A DNA stretch of 64,000 nt from CAJBLF01 sp964560855 (GTDB lineage Bacteria; Patescibacteriota; Gracilibacteria; Absconditabacterales; Absconditicoccaceae), in NCBI GenBank assembly GCA_964560855.1, contig CAZLLU010000001.1, positions 1 through 64,000 on the forward strand, given 5' to 3'. Made by a program: the position numbers and the translations under genes. Shown in pieces: positions 23,054-33,440 of this stretch. The notes under the pieces were generated by a model, which did no database searches, was not told where the DNA came from, and saw only the letters and a list, made by a program, of their open reading frames with translations. Each line of letters starts with the position of its first letter. Positions within the stretch are counted from its first letter, which is position 1.

Positions 23054-23560
23054 ATGACAGAAACAGCTTTAGTACTTATCGATTTCCAAAATGAACGATT
23101 AGATCCGGAAAGCGAATATTATGTAGGCGATGTTCAGGAGACTATCGCAAAGGTAAGATATCTTATCGATCATTGTAGGGCAAGAGGGTACAAGATCATC
23201 TGGACTAAACATAGGGAACATGACTCGATAGATGCGTTCGGTCCAGAGACACAATTTATCCCAGAGCTCGGACATCAAGAATCTGATACTGTTATTATCA
23301 AGAACAAGATCAGTCCATTTTACAATACCTCATTGGATCAGGAACTGAACGGAATCAAGACCGTCATCGTTTGTGGAATCCTTACCAATCTTTGTGTCAG
23401 AAGTTTTATTCAGGATGCTTATGATAGGGATTTTAAACTCACTGTCGTTAAGGATTGCTGTATAGCACATACTCCAGAGATTCAGGAATTCACCTTTTTT
23501 GACCTTCATCAGACGAGAGAAGAAATAGATTTCACCAGCTTCAAGGAATTTGTAGAATAA
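23054..23560 (+). CDS. Isochorismatase/nicotinamidase-family cysteine hydrolase
   Basis: A 168-residue protein with the complete cysteine-hydrolase triad layout: Asp in ALVLIDFQNE (residue 9), Lys in the IIKNKISPF segment (about 80), and Cys in VVCGILTNLCVRS (about 113), which also contains the cis-peptide G-I-x-T-N-x-C pattern. Members cleave amides or isochorismate; nicotinamidase is the commonest activity in small genomes, but substrate cannot be read from sequence. No TGA glycine is used. Two terminators follow, and nrdR lies convergent. Confidence 0.85.
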   Translation: MTETALVLIDFQNERLDPESEYYVGDVQETIAKVRYLIDHCRARGYKIIWTKHREHDSIDAFGPETQFIPELGHQESDTVIIKNKISPFYNTSLDQELNGIKTVIVCGILTNLCVRSFIQDAYDRDFKLTVVKDCCIAHTPEIQEFTFFDLHQTREEIDFTSFKEFVE

Positions 23561-23569
23561 AATAAAAAA

Positions 23570-23590
23570 CAAATTCGCGTAAGCGAATTT
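23570..23590. terminator. Hairpin after the isochorismatase-like gene
   Basis: Perfect stem CAAATTCGC/GCGAATTTG with a three-base loop, starting 10 bases after the stop codon. It lacks a strong T run, so it may be an RNA-end stabiliser or a REP-like palindrome rather than a true terminator. Confidence 0.5.
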
Positions 23591-23661
23591 GTGATAAATG
23601 CTTCGCGATAAATGCTCCCCCGCAGTCCTGCGAGGTCGCGATAAAAAGATAAAAATTTAAC

Positions 23662-23687
23662 GCCCCGGGATCTCTCCGGGGCTTTTA
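23662..23687. terminator. GC-rich intrinsic terminator
   Basis: Stem GCCCCGG/CCGGGGC with a seven-base loop, followed by TTTT. It lies between convergent genes and is unusually GC-rich for the window. Confidence 0.8.
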
Positions 23688-23724
23688 TCATTTTATCGAC
23701 CGAAGGTCGTTTATCTATCATTAT

Positions 23725-24159
23725 TTAGTCGATAAACTTCTTGAAGTCTTTGAGACTGTCGAATGATTTGTAGACAGAAGCAAATCTAACATACACTACA
23801 GGATCTATCTTCTTGAGCACTCTCAGGACGTCGTCACCGATTTCCTTGGAAGTGATCTCGTTTTTGTCGATGGACCGTTCAGCTTCGAGATTGTTGATAA
23901 GGTTTTCTATCTGTTCTCTATCAATCTCTCTTTTTGCAAAAGCCAAAAGCAAAGCTTTCTTGAGCTTCTGCCTATCGTACATTTCCTTGCTTCCATCTTT
24001 TTTGATGACGACCAATTCAGTAAATCATTTTCTTTCGAATGTAGTGAATCTATGTTGGCAGTATTCGCATTCTCTCCTTCTTCTGATGCTCTGTCCGTCT
24101 TCTATGACTCTCGAATCGATGACTTTCGTTTCCATACTTTGGCATTTCGGGCACTTCAT
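23725..24159 (-). CDS. nrdR: Transcriptional repressor NrdR
   Basis: A 144-residue NrdR. The N-terminal zinc ribbon has CPKC and CEYC pairs (MKCPKCQSMETKVIDSR... RRRRECEYCQHRF). The ATP-cone follows, with VIKKDGSKEMYDRQKLKKAL. One TGA encodes Gly in ERKGFTEL. NrdR senses (d)ATP and represses ribonucleotide reductase genes, none of which is in this window. It is the last gene of a minus-strand run. Confidence 0.93.
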
Positions 24160-24252
24160 GACTTTATTGCTATAATATAAATGAATGATGAATATTTATA
24201 ATGAATAATGAATAACGAAAAGTGAATAACGTCGGTATTTGTCTTTTTATCG

Positions 24253-24274
24253 ACTATCGTATGTATACGATAGT
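24253..24274. promoter_or_regulatory. Perfect 10-bp palindrome upstream of nrdR
   Basis: ACTATCGTAT/ATACGATAGT with a two-base centre. It lies between the 732-residue gene and nrdR, has no T run on either side, and so looks more like an operator or RNA hairpin than a terminator. It does not resemble an NrdR box. Confidence 0.4.
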
Positions 24275-24348
24275 TTATGATAAAATATTACATTCATTAT
24301 TAATTATTAATTTTTAATTGTTAATTTGCGAAGCCGTAGGCTGAGCAT

Positions 24349-26547
24349 TTATTGTGGCATAAGGAATCTCTTGTTGTAGTAGGTGATGTTTTTGAGGAAT
24401 CCCTTGAATCGGATGATGTCCTCACTGATAATTTTCTTCTTGGTTTCTTCAAGGGTTTTGCTGCTGTTAGTGAAAGATATCCGGTTTTCGTAGCCAATCT
24501 TGAGATAGTCTTTGTTGTCGTCGATCTCTATCCGATGTTTGATGATTTCATTGAAATCAGCTTGAAGATTATCGATAATCTCAATAATCTTGGTATGATA
24601 GTATTCGTCGACGCTCAGGATATCTTGGACATAGATTTTGAGAAGCAACTCTGTGCGTAGCTTCTTATCATTGGTTTCGTCTCTCAGATAGGTGAGGTAG
24701 ATGAGTAAGCCGAACAAAGTCTCTCTGATGGTAGCGAAGATGCCGATGATGGCAAGATCGGAATAGTCGTTTTTCAAAAGAATCTTTTGCTGTGACAAGG
24801 CTCTGGTGAATGCTTTGCTGACCCGGAAATCCAGATTGTAGATATTCTCTTTGATATGATAGATATCTTGTTCGTTGAGCTCTTTTTTGAGCGTCTTGAT
24901 GAAATGCTTTCATTCGAGATGGATAGCGATGTCTTGGTAAACAGATTCGATAAACTGATTGTCCGTCAATTTTACCATACCGGAGATTTCGTGTCCGGTG
25001 AGTCCCTTGAAGAGCTCTATGAGTTTCTTGTTCTTGATATAGAGCCTAATATCTTTGGGATTGATGTCTTGGAGTATGGTAGCGAGGAATGTTTCGTCGA
25101 ACGATTTCAATAGGGCTATATTAGAATAGATGTTCTTGATGTCCGTCTTGTGTGGCAACAGGAATTTCTGTTTTCATGCCCTGACGTTTTCTGCCGTATG
25201 CTTGTAAAAAAAGACATTCTTGCCGTATTGGTAGAGGAGCCCTCCGTAATACAGTAGCGTATAATTTTTTTCATCGAGTTGTTCTTCAGCTTCATAGAAT
25301 CCACGGATGATAGGTTTTTTAAACAGTCTGAGAAAGAAATTATCTCCTCTGGATACCCAAGACCCTCAGATCAGGGTGATATAGAAATTCAGTATTTTCT
25401 CCATCATCTTGGACTCTTTTTTGATTCTTTCGGGTATTTTGAAGCTTTCGATATTTTCCACATCCTCTCCGATAGAAGACATCAGATCGTCCAGATCTTC
25501 CTTGATTGGCTTCTTGCTATCTTGATCTCTAAAGGTCGTGATGATGTATTTCTGTACACCGGAGAAAAAGTTTTTCTTGAAATTTCTATAATCGGTGATA
25601 TAGAGCAGGAAGTTTTCGAGCTGATTTTCGTCGGTGCGGAAACTCTTGATAAAGGTGTCGAGAACCTTCCTGTCGAAGATTTTTGCAATCACGGTGTCGG
25701 TGATTCAGAACATATCTGAATCGATAAAGAGATATCTGAGCAGAATATCAGCAGGGAGGACGGATTGCATGATTCTGGTCTCGATAGCGGAAAAATTCTT
25801 TTTGCCCGTATATTCCTTATGGTTTGCAATGAATTCTGCGTAGATGCTTTTGGAGTCTGCTTTGAGCTCATCATAGAAAAGCCATGCATAGATATCCGTG
25901 TCTGTTGCTTGAGGTTGGACGAAGATCTCATTTAAATTTTTGTATACAGAAAAGAGCATCAAAAATATTTCTATCTGATTCAATAATTCCTTTTTCAATG
26001 TTTTGATAACGGTAGGATCGGCTTTTTTTCCGGTCTGTTGAAAGACGAATTCATAAAACGAGAACATCACTTCCACAAATCGATTGTAATTTTTTTCCTT
26101 GTCTTTGTGTGGAAAGATTTTGAGCCTTCCCATAAAAATAAAGCTCAGGAGAAAAATCGTATAGAGAAAGTTGAGATAATATTCCGGAGGATGGTGTCTG
26201 AAGACGTCCTTTACGTAGAGTGCTACGACTAGGGCAAGATTGTTGGATATGTTTGCAGGTGAGAAAAATCTGTAGCCATTGAGATTTGCTGTAGCACAGT
26301 AACTATAGTAGGTATCTATATCTTTGGGCTTGATATTGGGTTGTTCTCCAAATCCGATTTTGAACTCGAAAGGGTCAAGCGTTACATCAAAGAGATTCAG
26401 TTTATAATTTTCCACAATTTTTCTGTTGATCACAGAAAAGAACTCCTTGGTGGAGATGAACGAGATAAACATGCTGGCTGGATTGATGGTCTGTGCGACG
26501 ATTTCGTCGGGAAATAATGAGAGGAGAACTCTTTTGAAGAGTTGCAT
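24349..26547 (-). CDS. Large protein of unknown function (732 residues)
   Basis: One frame with TGA as Gly, starting MQLFKRVLLSLFPDEIVAQ and ending RFLMPQ with TAA. The sequence is rich in Phe, Tyr, Lys and Ile. A hydrophobic stretch near residues 130-150 (YLNFLYTIFLLSFIFMGRL) could be a membrane helix, and another lies near 640-660 (IIGIFATIRETLFGLLIYL). The rest is charged and helical. I recognise no domain. It starts 24 bases after an FKBP lipoprotein gene and is probably in that operon, which suggests an envelope role, but that is inference. Confidence 0.75.
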
Positions 26548-26571
26548 ATATAGCTATATAAGCGCTAAAAT

Positions 26572-27084
26572 CTATTGGTTTGTCTGCTTGGAGAGTACTT
26601 TGACTTGGTAGTGTAACGTCTCTCGGGTCTGTCTAGGGTTGATATCGAAGAGTACGAATTGGTTCCCATCTTTGTCGGTTTCTATGCCTTTGACCAATCA
26701 TTCGATGTTATCAAGTTTCTGCATTTTCCCTATTTCAGGAGTGATGCCAATTGTATCGAAAATGAGTTTACCGACTTTTTGGACGTTCTGTTGCTGGTAG
26801 AGTTTTCCGTATCCTTCTTCGGGAGTGATAGTGAGCTTCCTGGTCTTACCGATCTTCATACCGACGACGCCCTCATCCAATCCCTGGATAGCCTGGTTGG
26901 CTCCCACCATGAATATGAGCGGTTGCTCTTCAGTGTTTTGATCGAAGATAGTCCCGTCAGGATATGTCGCTGTATAGACGATCGTAACTGTGTCGCCTAC
27001 ATGAACTTTGTTTTTGCTATTGCATCAGGTCATGACGAATAATGAAAGTGATGCTATGGCGAACAAAGTGAGGATTTTTTTCAT
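26572..27084 (-). CDS. FKBP-type peptidyl-prolyl isomerase lipoprotein
   Basis: A 170-residue protein. The N-terminus is a lipoprotein signal, KKILTLFAIASLSLFVMTGC; the Gly before the lipid-anchored Cys is encoded by TGA. The FKBP domain follows: VHVGDTVTIVYTATYPDGTIFDQN, then FMVGANQAIQGLDEGVVGMKIGKTRKLTITPEEGYG, the canonical FKBP order. It catalyses proline isomerisation in extracytoplasmic protein folding, probably as SlyD/FKBP-like proteins do. It lies 83 bases downstream of a small membrane protein gene. Confidence 0.9.
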
Positions 27085-27167
27085 CGTTGTGTTTTGTATA
27101 TGATATAAAAGCAATAGGTGCGATGCGGATAGTGTAAGCATATATGGCTGCAATGCAACGGGAAATA

Positions 27168-27581
27168 TTACTCTCTGATTCTGTCTCCGATGAATTTTTT
27201 CCGTGATTTTTGAGGGGTATCTATGATATTGATCTCTTCGTATCCGAGGGGAGTCACCGTGGCTCCGGTGTCCACTTGTTGCTTCTGATACATCTCTTCG
27301 AATTTGACGATATATTCGTTGCTGAGCAGCATATTGTTTTCATGCTCAAGAAAATATTTTGCGTATTCCGATTTTTCATAATTCACGAGGAAGTTCTGGG
27401 TGAATGCTAATTCATCGGTCTTGATCTGTTTTTGGATGGTTGCATCCTCGATGGCGGTCTCGATGGAGACATAGTTTACATAGGTCCTGATAGCGATAAT
27501 CATCGCAAAAACATCCAGAATTACAATTCCGTATTTGATGCGATTGGGGTATCTCCTGAGTAATGCGTATATGGATTCCAT
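27168..27581 (-). CDS. Single-pass membrane protein of unknown function
   Basis: A 137-residue protein with basic residues followed by one hydrophobic helix at about 18-34 (YGIVILDVFAMIIAIRTYV), then a charged coiled-coil-like region with Gln and Glu, ending KKFIGDRIRE. No TGA glycine. It is first in a run with the FKBP lipoprotein and the 732-residue protein. No family recognised. Confidence 0.7.
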   Translation of the reverse strand: MESIYALLRRYPNRIKYGIVILDVFAMIIAIRTYVNYVSIETAIEDATIQKQIKTDELAFTQNFLVNYEKSEYAKYFLEHENNMLLSNEYIVKFEEMYQKQQVDTGATVTPLGYEEINIIDTPQKSRKKFIGDRIRE

Positions 27582-27762
27582 AAACTAATGAACAAGTAAT
27601 AATTAATGATAATGGAAATGTCTTTGTATGAACTATTGTAGATAGCTGGTAATTTATGAGTAATATGGTTGAAAATTCAAGCGAAAATACTAAAAACCAG
27701 TATACAATTCTAATAAAAATGGTTTAAAAATTTAAAATTTAAAATTTAAAATTATATTTGAT

Positions 27763-29487
27763 ATGGCTATCCGCAGATTACCTGAATATCTTATCAATAG
27801 GCTCAAAGCAGGGGAGATCGTTGAAAGACCTGCTTCTATCCTCAAAGAATTAGTGGAAAATAGCTTGGACGCGTGAGCTACGCAGATCAAGATAGATATT
27901 CACGATGGCGGAAAATCACTTATCAGCGTAGAAGATAATGGCTCATGAATAGAATTATCAGATATGGAACTCTTGTTCGAGAGATATGCGACTTCCAAAA
28001 TCAATGGCGAACAAGATTTATTCAATCTTGTCAGCTACGGCTTCCGTGGAGAGGCATTGGCCAGTATTGCCGAAGTTAGCAAGACGACTATCATCTCCAA
28101 AACCGAATATAGCGAGATCGGGACCAAGATTACAAAAGTGTGAATGGATCCTATCGTGAAACATCAGCCGGTAGGGTTCGTCCATGGAACTATAGTTACC
28201 GTAGAGGACTTATTCTACAACGTGCCTGCAAGACTCAAATTTCTCAAATCATCACAGACAGAATTCTTCTATTGCTACAACTACATCACCGATATCGCGA
28301 TCATGCATCCCGACAAGGCATTCATTTTCAAAAAGAATGACAAAATCGTTTTTGATCTCCAGCCAAGAGCATCATTGATGGAAAGGATTCAGGATATCTA
28401 CAAGAAAGATCGATCTCCACATATCAAGGAATTGCAGCATACGGCTGAGGAATTGTCGTTGTATGGAATTATCTGAAATTCACAGCTTCTGTTTTGATCA
28501 GCAGAGAATATCAAGATTTATGTGAATAAGAGGCCAGTCCAGGATAAGATAATCAAGAAGGCATTGATGGATGCCTATTATAGGCAGATAGCACCGAACG
28601 AATATCCACTCGCATTGCTTATGATAGACGCGAAGCCGAGCTTTGTAGACGTCAATGTGCATCCAAGGAAACTAGAAGTGAAATTTGCAGATTCCAGAAA
28701 AGTATATGATCTCATCTATTCCAATGTTATCAAGTCGCTGGGTGAACATAGGATTTCTACTATCAGTCAACAATTTTCCAGGATGGAAGTTTCGGCATCA
28801 TCTACGCCGGTGGTCGAGCAAAATAGTATGTTCGGGGTAGAGGATTTTGCTACAGTAGCGCAACCAGCTGTTACGCAAGCAGTTTCGTTAGCTACAGAAA
28901 CCCACGAACAGTTGCGAGACAAAGAGATTGGTGATTACAAAGTTATCGGGCAATTACGGAATTCCTATATATTAGTCGAATCGGCAGATTCGTTATTCTA
29001 CATCGATCAGCATGCATTAGCAGAAAGGATTCTGTTCGAAAATATCAAGGCAGGAGTGAAAGATGGACATCAGTCAGAAATATTATTACAACCTATCACT
29101 ATTGAAATAACAAACTTACCAAACATAGATCAGAAGCTAGATGAAATCAATGCACTTGGATTCGATGTCTCTATGATTGGCGAGAATAAAGTCGCTATAT
29201 ATTCTGTTCCGCAGATTTTTTCCGTCTACAAAATCGATATGGAGAGCATATTCAATCACATTCTCTATTTGGAAAAAATAACATTCGACCATATCTTGGA
29301 TAAAATCTTCGCGACACATGCGTGCAAGGTTTCCATCAAGGCAGGGGATAGACTCTCACTGCCAGAGATGACGAATTTGGTGAAAGAAGGCTTATCTGCT
29401 ATTTCCTGACTTTTTGTCTGTCAGCACGGCAGGCCGTTTTTCATCAAAACACCAAAGGGTGATATCGATAAATTCTTCGACAGATAA
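27763..29487 (+). CDS. mutL: DNA mismatch repair protein MutL
   Basis: A 574-residue MutL. The GHKL ATPase motifs are intact: ELVENSLDAGATQIKIDI, DNGSGIE and SYGFRGEALASI; TGA encodes the Gly in DAGAT and the last Gly of DNGSG. The C-terminal domain has DQHALAERILFE, which fits the endonuclease motif DQHA(X)2E(X)4E, with ACKVSIKAGD and CQHGRPF supporting zinc binding. This is therefore a nicking-type MutL, as in bacteria without MutH. MutS is not in the window. The region upstream is divergent and filled with TTTAAAATTTAAAATT words. Confidence 0.95.
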
Positions 29488-29519
29488 AAGCTCCCGTTGG
29501 TCGTGATAAATTGATAAAA

Positions 29520-29537
29520 GGTCCGCTTGGGCGGACC
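29520..29537. repeat. REP-like palindrome GGTCCGC/GCGGACC
   Basis: Perfect 7-bp stem with a TTGG loop downstream of mutL. It shares the TCCGC/GCGGA core with palindromes at 29572, 37048, 41169 and 63635. Confidence 0.7.
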
Positions 29538-29571
29538 GATAAATATTTTGCGATAAAAAAAGTGGATGTAG

Positions 29572-29590
29572 AGGCGGATAGTATCCGCCT
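29572..29590. repeat. REP-like palindrome AGGCGGATA/TATCCGCCT
   Basis: Perfect 9-bp arms around one base, directly at the left edge of the transposase remnant. A near-identical copy is at 63635-63651. Confidence 0.75.
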
Positions 29591-29597
29591 AAATCAA

Positions 29598-29822
29598 TAT
29601 TGAAAGATTGTCGAAGAATACTTGTTTTCTATATCATCGATATATGAAAATGTTTTTCTTGGGGATTTTGTTGTTATGCCGAATCATATCCATGTTATCA
29701 TAGATATTGATAATGTAGGGGACGCTCACGAGCGTCCCTTACGTCCAAAGAAAAAATTTTTATCGTCGCTTATATGAGCATTCAAAGCTGTTTCTACAAA
29801 AAGAATACATGAAATGTGATTG
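29598..29822 (+). pseudogene. Remnant of a REP-associated (Y1/IS200-like) transposase
   Basis: Reading from 29598 gives K-I-V-E-E-Y then FVVMPNHIHVIIDI and later SSLIGAFKAVSTKRIHEMG. The H-I-H with preceding M-P-N and the G-A-F-K-x-x-x-T block are characteristic of REP-associated tyrosine transposases. The N-terminal third and the catalytic-tyrosine C-terminus are missing, so it is a fossil. A perfect palindrome (29719-29738, GGGACGCT/AGCGTCCC) lies inside the variable loop. The terminator that follows belongs to mutL/nusA. Confidence 0.7.
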
Positions 29823-29839
29823 AAAACGTTTAATATGAT

Positions 29840-29866
29840 AAAAAAACCCGCATTTGCGGGTTTTTT
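29840..29866. terminator. Strong bidirectional terminator between mutL and nusA
   Basis: A run of A, stem CCCGCA/TGCGGG with a two-base loop, then a T run. It serves convergent genes. Confidence 0.88.
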
Positions 29867-29885
29867 CTAAGAAACTATTTTTTAT

Positions 29886-30914
29886 TTATCTAATCTCTAT
29901 CTGGTATCCAGTAAGCTGCGTAGCCAACTTTACATTAGAAGCTCCTTTACCGATAGCCAATGCTTTTTGGCTTTCATCCATTATGACGATGGCTTTGTTC
30001 TCATCCAATTCAACGCTGTTAATCTGCGCTGGCTTCAAACAGCTCTTGATCAATTGGATTGGATCTTCCGTATCTTCGATGAAGTCTATCTTTTCTCCGT
30101 CGAGCAATGAAAGGACGGTATTGATTCTATCTCCCTTGCTTCCAACCATAACTCCAACCGGATCGACTTTTTCCTCGTTAGAATAAACAATAATCTTAGT
30201 TCTCTTTCCAGGAATTCTTACTATTTTTTCTATACCGACAATACCTTCTTCAAGTTCTGGTACGATTTTTTTCAAAATTGCTTCGATATATTCTGTCGTA
30301 GATTGGGTGATTTCCAAGATAATACCACCTTGTCCTTTGGATATCTGTTTCAAGAGTACAAAGATCTCTTCTCCTGGTTCGTACATTCTATTTGGTATCT
30401 GTCCGTCTGGTTGCAAGACGACTGCTGTTCCTTCAATATCGAGGATGACGCTATCTGCATGGACTCTGATGACTCTCGCTTTCAAAAGCTCTCCCTGTTT
30501 GTTCTGGAATTTATCGTAGAATCTTTCTCTCTCGATTCCCTTTAAACTTTGCTTGATAGTCTGTGCAGCAGATTGCGCAGCAATCCTTGAAAGCTCCAAA
30601 CTTTCAGGAGTAACGTCGATAAGAAGTTTTTCTCCCATAGTTACGTCTTTCCTGATTTTCTTAGCTTCTGGTAACGTAATCTGGATTTCATCGTCTTCTA
30701 CATCATTCACTACTTCAAGCTCTCTATATATAGAAACGGTTCCATCATTTTCGATGTTTACAATGATTTCGGACTTCTTGTATTGAGGAAAGTCCTTTTT
30801 GAATCCGGATTTGATACCGGCTTTTACGATCTCCAAGACTTGATATGGGTCGAATTTGTAATCATCTACAAGCGCCATAATCGCTGCTTGGATGCTTTTA
30901 CCGTCTAATCTCAT
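29886..30914 (-). CDS. nusA: Transcription termination/antitermination protein NusA
   Basis: A 342-residue NusA: N-terminal RNAP-binding domain with VLEIVKAGIKSGFKKDF, an S1 domain (ARVIRVHADSVILDIEGTAVVL), and KH domains with GVMVGSKGDRI, LDGEKIDFIE and a C-terminal AIGKGASNVKLATQLTGYQ. It is the short form without C-terminal repeats. No TGA is used despite more than 20 glycines. It regulates pausing and termination; in most bacteria it lies with infB, which is not next to it here. Confidence 0.95.
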   Translation of the reverse strand: MRLDGKSIQAAIMALVDDYKFDPYQVLEIVKAGIKSGFKKDFPQYKKSEIIVNIENDGTVSIYRELEVVNDVEDDEIQITLPEAKKIRKDVTMGEKLLIDVTPESLELSRIAAQSAAQTIKQSLKGIERERFYDKFQNKQGELLKARVIRVHADSVILDIEGTAVVLQPDGQIPNRMYEPGEEIFVLLKQISKGQGGIILEITQSTTEYIEAILKKIVPELEEGIVGIEKIVRIPGKRTKIIVYSNEEKVDPVGVMVGSKGDRINTVLSLLDGEKIDFIEDTEDPIQLIKSCLKPAQINSVELDENKAIVIMDESQKALAIGKGASNVKLATQLTGYQIEIR

Positions 30915-30997
30915 TTTATTTTTTGGATAAAATAAAAATAGGATAATCTTATTATCCTATACTGAAGGTAGTCTTTTGGACCCGGTTTGCAAGGGTA

Positions 30998-32308
30998 TTA
31001 TATTTTCTCCAGCAAATCCGTCACGATGCTATTATACACATTCATCCCTTCATCCGTAAGTTGCAATTTCTTCCCATCAAAATCAACTAATCCTGCTCAT
31101 TCGTAATTTGTAATTAGTACTTTGTAATTGGGGACTAAAACTGACGTAAATTTCGAAATATCTCAAATACCCTCGCGTGTTCTCAATCTGAGGAAAAAAT
31201 CTTCTATTAATATATCTGACTCATTCAATACTTGGACTTCTTTTTCATCGACCCGATTTCATTGGAGATAGTCTTGCATATTGGCGGTGTTGGTTCGACG
31301 AAGACCGAAAGAGGCAAGGGAGGAAATGAGCAAAGGAGGAAAAGAGGAAATTAATTTGTCATTGGTCATTAGTCATTGGTCATTGAAGAACGACGCTGCT
31401 GATAAGCCTAGTCATAAATAGTTCTCCCTATGCCAGTAGGCCATATTGTGAACTGAAGCTTTGCTGGCATGAGCAAAATTAGAGATTTCATATCTCTGGT
31501 ATCCAGCGTCTTCGATATATGCTTTCAATATCTGAAATTCTTCCATGATCTCATCGTCACTACCATGATATGATGGATTAGACGGGTTGGATGGATTAGA
31601 CGGGTTGGATGGGTTGGATGGGATAGGTCCTGTTTTATCTATTCCATCGCTCTTGTCTTTGAGTCATTCGAGCGTATAGAGAGATATGCTGTCGGCGAGT
31701 CCGCTATTCAAAAAGTCGTTCAGAAAATTGCGCTTGAATTCATGTCGGAGTTGTTTGAATCCGTTTTTGCTGACTTGGAATTTACCGAAGGCGATGAAGT
31801 CAAAATTGAAGACGGTGTTCTCCTTTTTGTGTTTCATGAGCTGTCTCAAAAACTCCGCAATCTGCGTAAAATTATACGCCCTTCATGTCCGTTGCAACAC
31901 TTCATCGTCGAAACTTTGGATACCGAAACTGAATCTCACTCTTGGGAAATCCTTATATTTTTTGTTGATAGTATCTACGAAATGCAGGACTTCGTCCATC
32001 GGATTTGGATTGAGTTCTATACTCAGTTCTGCAATATTTTCAAAATTGAACTTTCCTTTGAGGTAATCTATGATATCGATGATCCTGTCGACGCCGATTC
32101 TGCTCGGAGTTCATCATCAGATATAAAGTGTTTTGATTTCTTTATCGGTAAGTTTTTCTGCATAATAATCTATTTCTTTTTTTAATGCTTCGACATAATT
32201 CGTAATTTGTAATTCGTGATTTTCCAATTGGGAAATCGGCATGCTATTGAACGAGCAATAGGCACATTTACTGGCGCAGAATGGTATGTGGACATAAAGA
32301 CTTAACAT
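30998..32308 (-). CDS. hemW: HemW-like radical SAM protein with in-frame repeat insertions
   Basis: A 436-residue radical SAM protein. The iron-sulfur motif is HIPFCASKCAYCSFN (CxxxCxxC) at the N-terminus. NYLGLGLSA in the middle and LQLTDEGMNVYNSIVTDLL at the C-terminus match HemW, a heme chaperone long annotated as oxygen-independent coproporphyrinogen oxidase. Length exceeds the usual 380 or so because of low-complexity insertions: PSNPSNPSNPSNPS (31573-31622), NDQGLMTNDK (near 31380) and two ITNY segments, all matching the spacer words seen between genes. No other heme gene is in the window. Confidence 0.85.
31573..31622. repeat. In-frame tandem repeat inside hemW
   Basis: Repeats of GGATTAGACGGGTT and GGATGGGTT give a PSN tripeptide repeat on the minus strand. 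Variable copy number is likely. Confidence 0.75.
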
Positions 32309-32423
32309 AACTAATAATGAATAGTGAAAAATGAAAAATGTAGGATTCGCTAAAATTAATAGACTATTGTGATTTTACAATAGGTAATAAATATGCAGTA
32401 CCAACGTTATTTATTGTTAATTG

Positions 32424-33305
32424 TTAATTGGATCTCGATATATCGAGTCCTTCGGCGTATTCGAACTTGCCGAGTTTGGATCAGATTTTATCTTTTTTGC
32501 AATATTCTTTGTAATCAAGGACTTTTTGTTTTTTCACATCCAATGGCTCTTTGGACATCATGCCTGGGCCACCGATACATCATCATTCGCAGGCGAGGAT
32601 GTCGAGGAACTTAATATTTTTATTGTTTTTGAACTCTTGGATGCCCGCATCTATTTGTGTAGGACCGTCGATTACGAGTATCTGATCTTTTGTTAAAATG
32701 CCCTTGTAATGCATACTATCTGCTACTCATCCAGCAAGTGGATAAACTTTGGTGTAGTCGTTGTAGAAGTGATCAAAATCAGGAGTACCATCTTCAGTAA
32801 CCGAGAAAGTAAATTCTTCTGGCTTGATATTATTCTCTTTGTTGTAGTCGAGAATATCCTGAAGTTCTTTGAAAGTGATAGCATAATCGATGCCATATTG
32901 TTTTGCTTCCAGCTTCTTTGCTAAGCATGGCCCGATAAAGAGCGTCTTCCATTCGGGACCATATTGTTTTTTGACGAACCTATGCATGACGACCATAGGT
33001 GATGAAACATTGATGATATGTTCTTTGAGCTCAGGATATTTCGCATTGATCATCATGACGATGGTAGGACAATTAGGACAGATATATTGTTTATCAGGAT
33101 TCTCTTTCAGAATTTTCTCATATTCCATATTGATCAGTTTCGCAGCATAGGTGAGTTCAACAACATTTTCGCAGCCGATTTTTTTGAGATCGATGATGAT
33201 CTCTGGATATGCAAAATCCACTGGGAAACTCGGCGCCAATAGTCAGATGACCTTTTCTTTCCTTAGTGCATCCGCAATACTTTGGAGCTCGGGAGTGAAA
33301 ACCAT
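32424..33305 (-). CDS. [FeFe]-hydrogenase large-subunit-like domain protein
   Basis: A 293-residue protein consisting only of the iron-hydrogenase C-terminal domain. The cysteines expected to hold the H-cluster cubane are visible: YICPNCPTIV (L1-like), IGPCLAKKLEA (L2, PCxxKxxE) and LACEGGCIGGPG (L3-like). Two adjacent TGA codons encode the GG inside L3. There is no N-terminal ferredoxin domain and no HydE, HydF or HydG maturase in the window. It could be a true but minimal hydrogenase, a redox sensor, or a Narf-like iron-sulfur protein. It starts 135 bases downstream of rimO. Confidence 0.78.
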
Positions 33306-33440
33306 GGAAAATAATTTACATATATAAAACGGACGAATTTCCCGCTTGAGCAGGAAGACCAAAAGTAGACTAATGGTAGCTGCATCACAGCAATTTTTAG
33401 GCAATCTTTTGTCTATCTTTTGTCTATCTTTCAGCTATCG

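Noticed and set aside
31573..31622. CRISPR array
   Set aside because: The units are 9-14 bases without unique spacers and lie in frame inside hemW.
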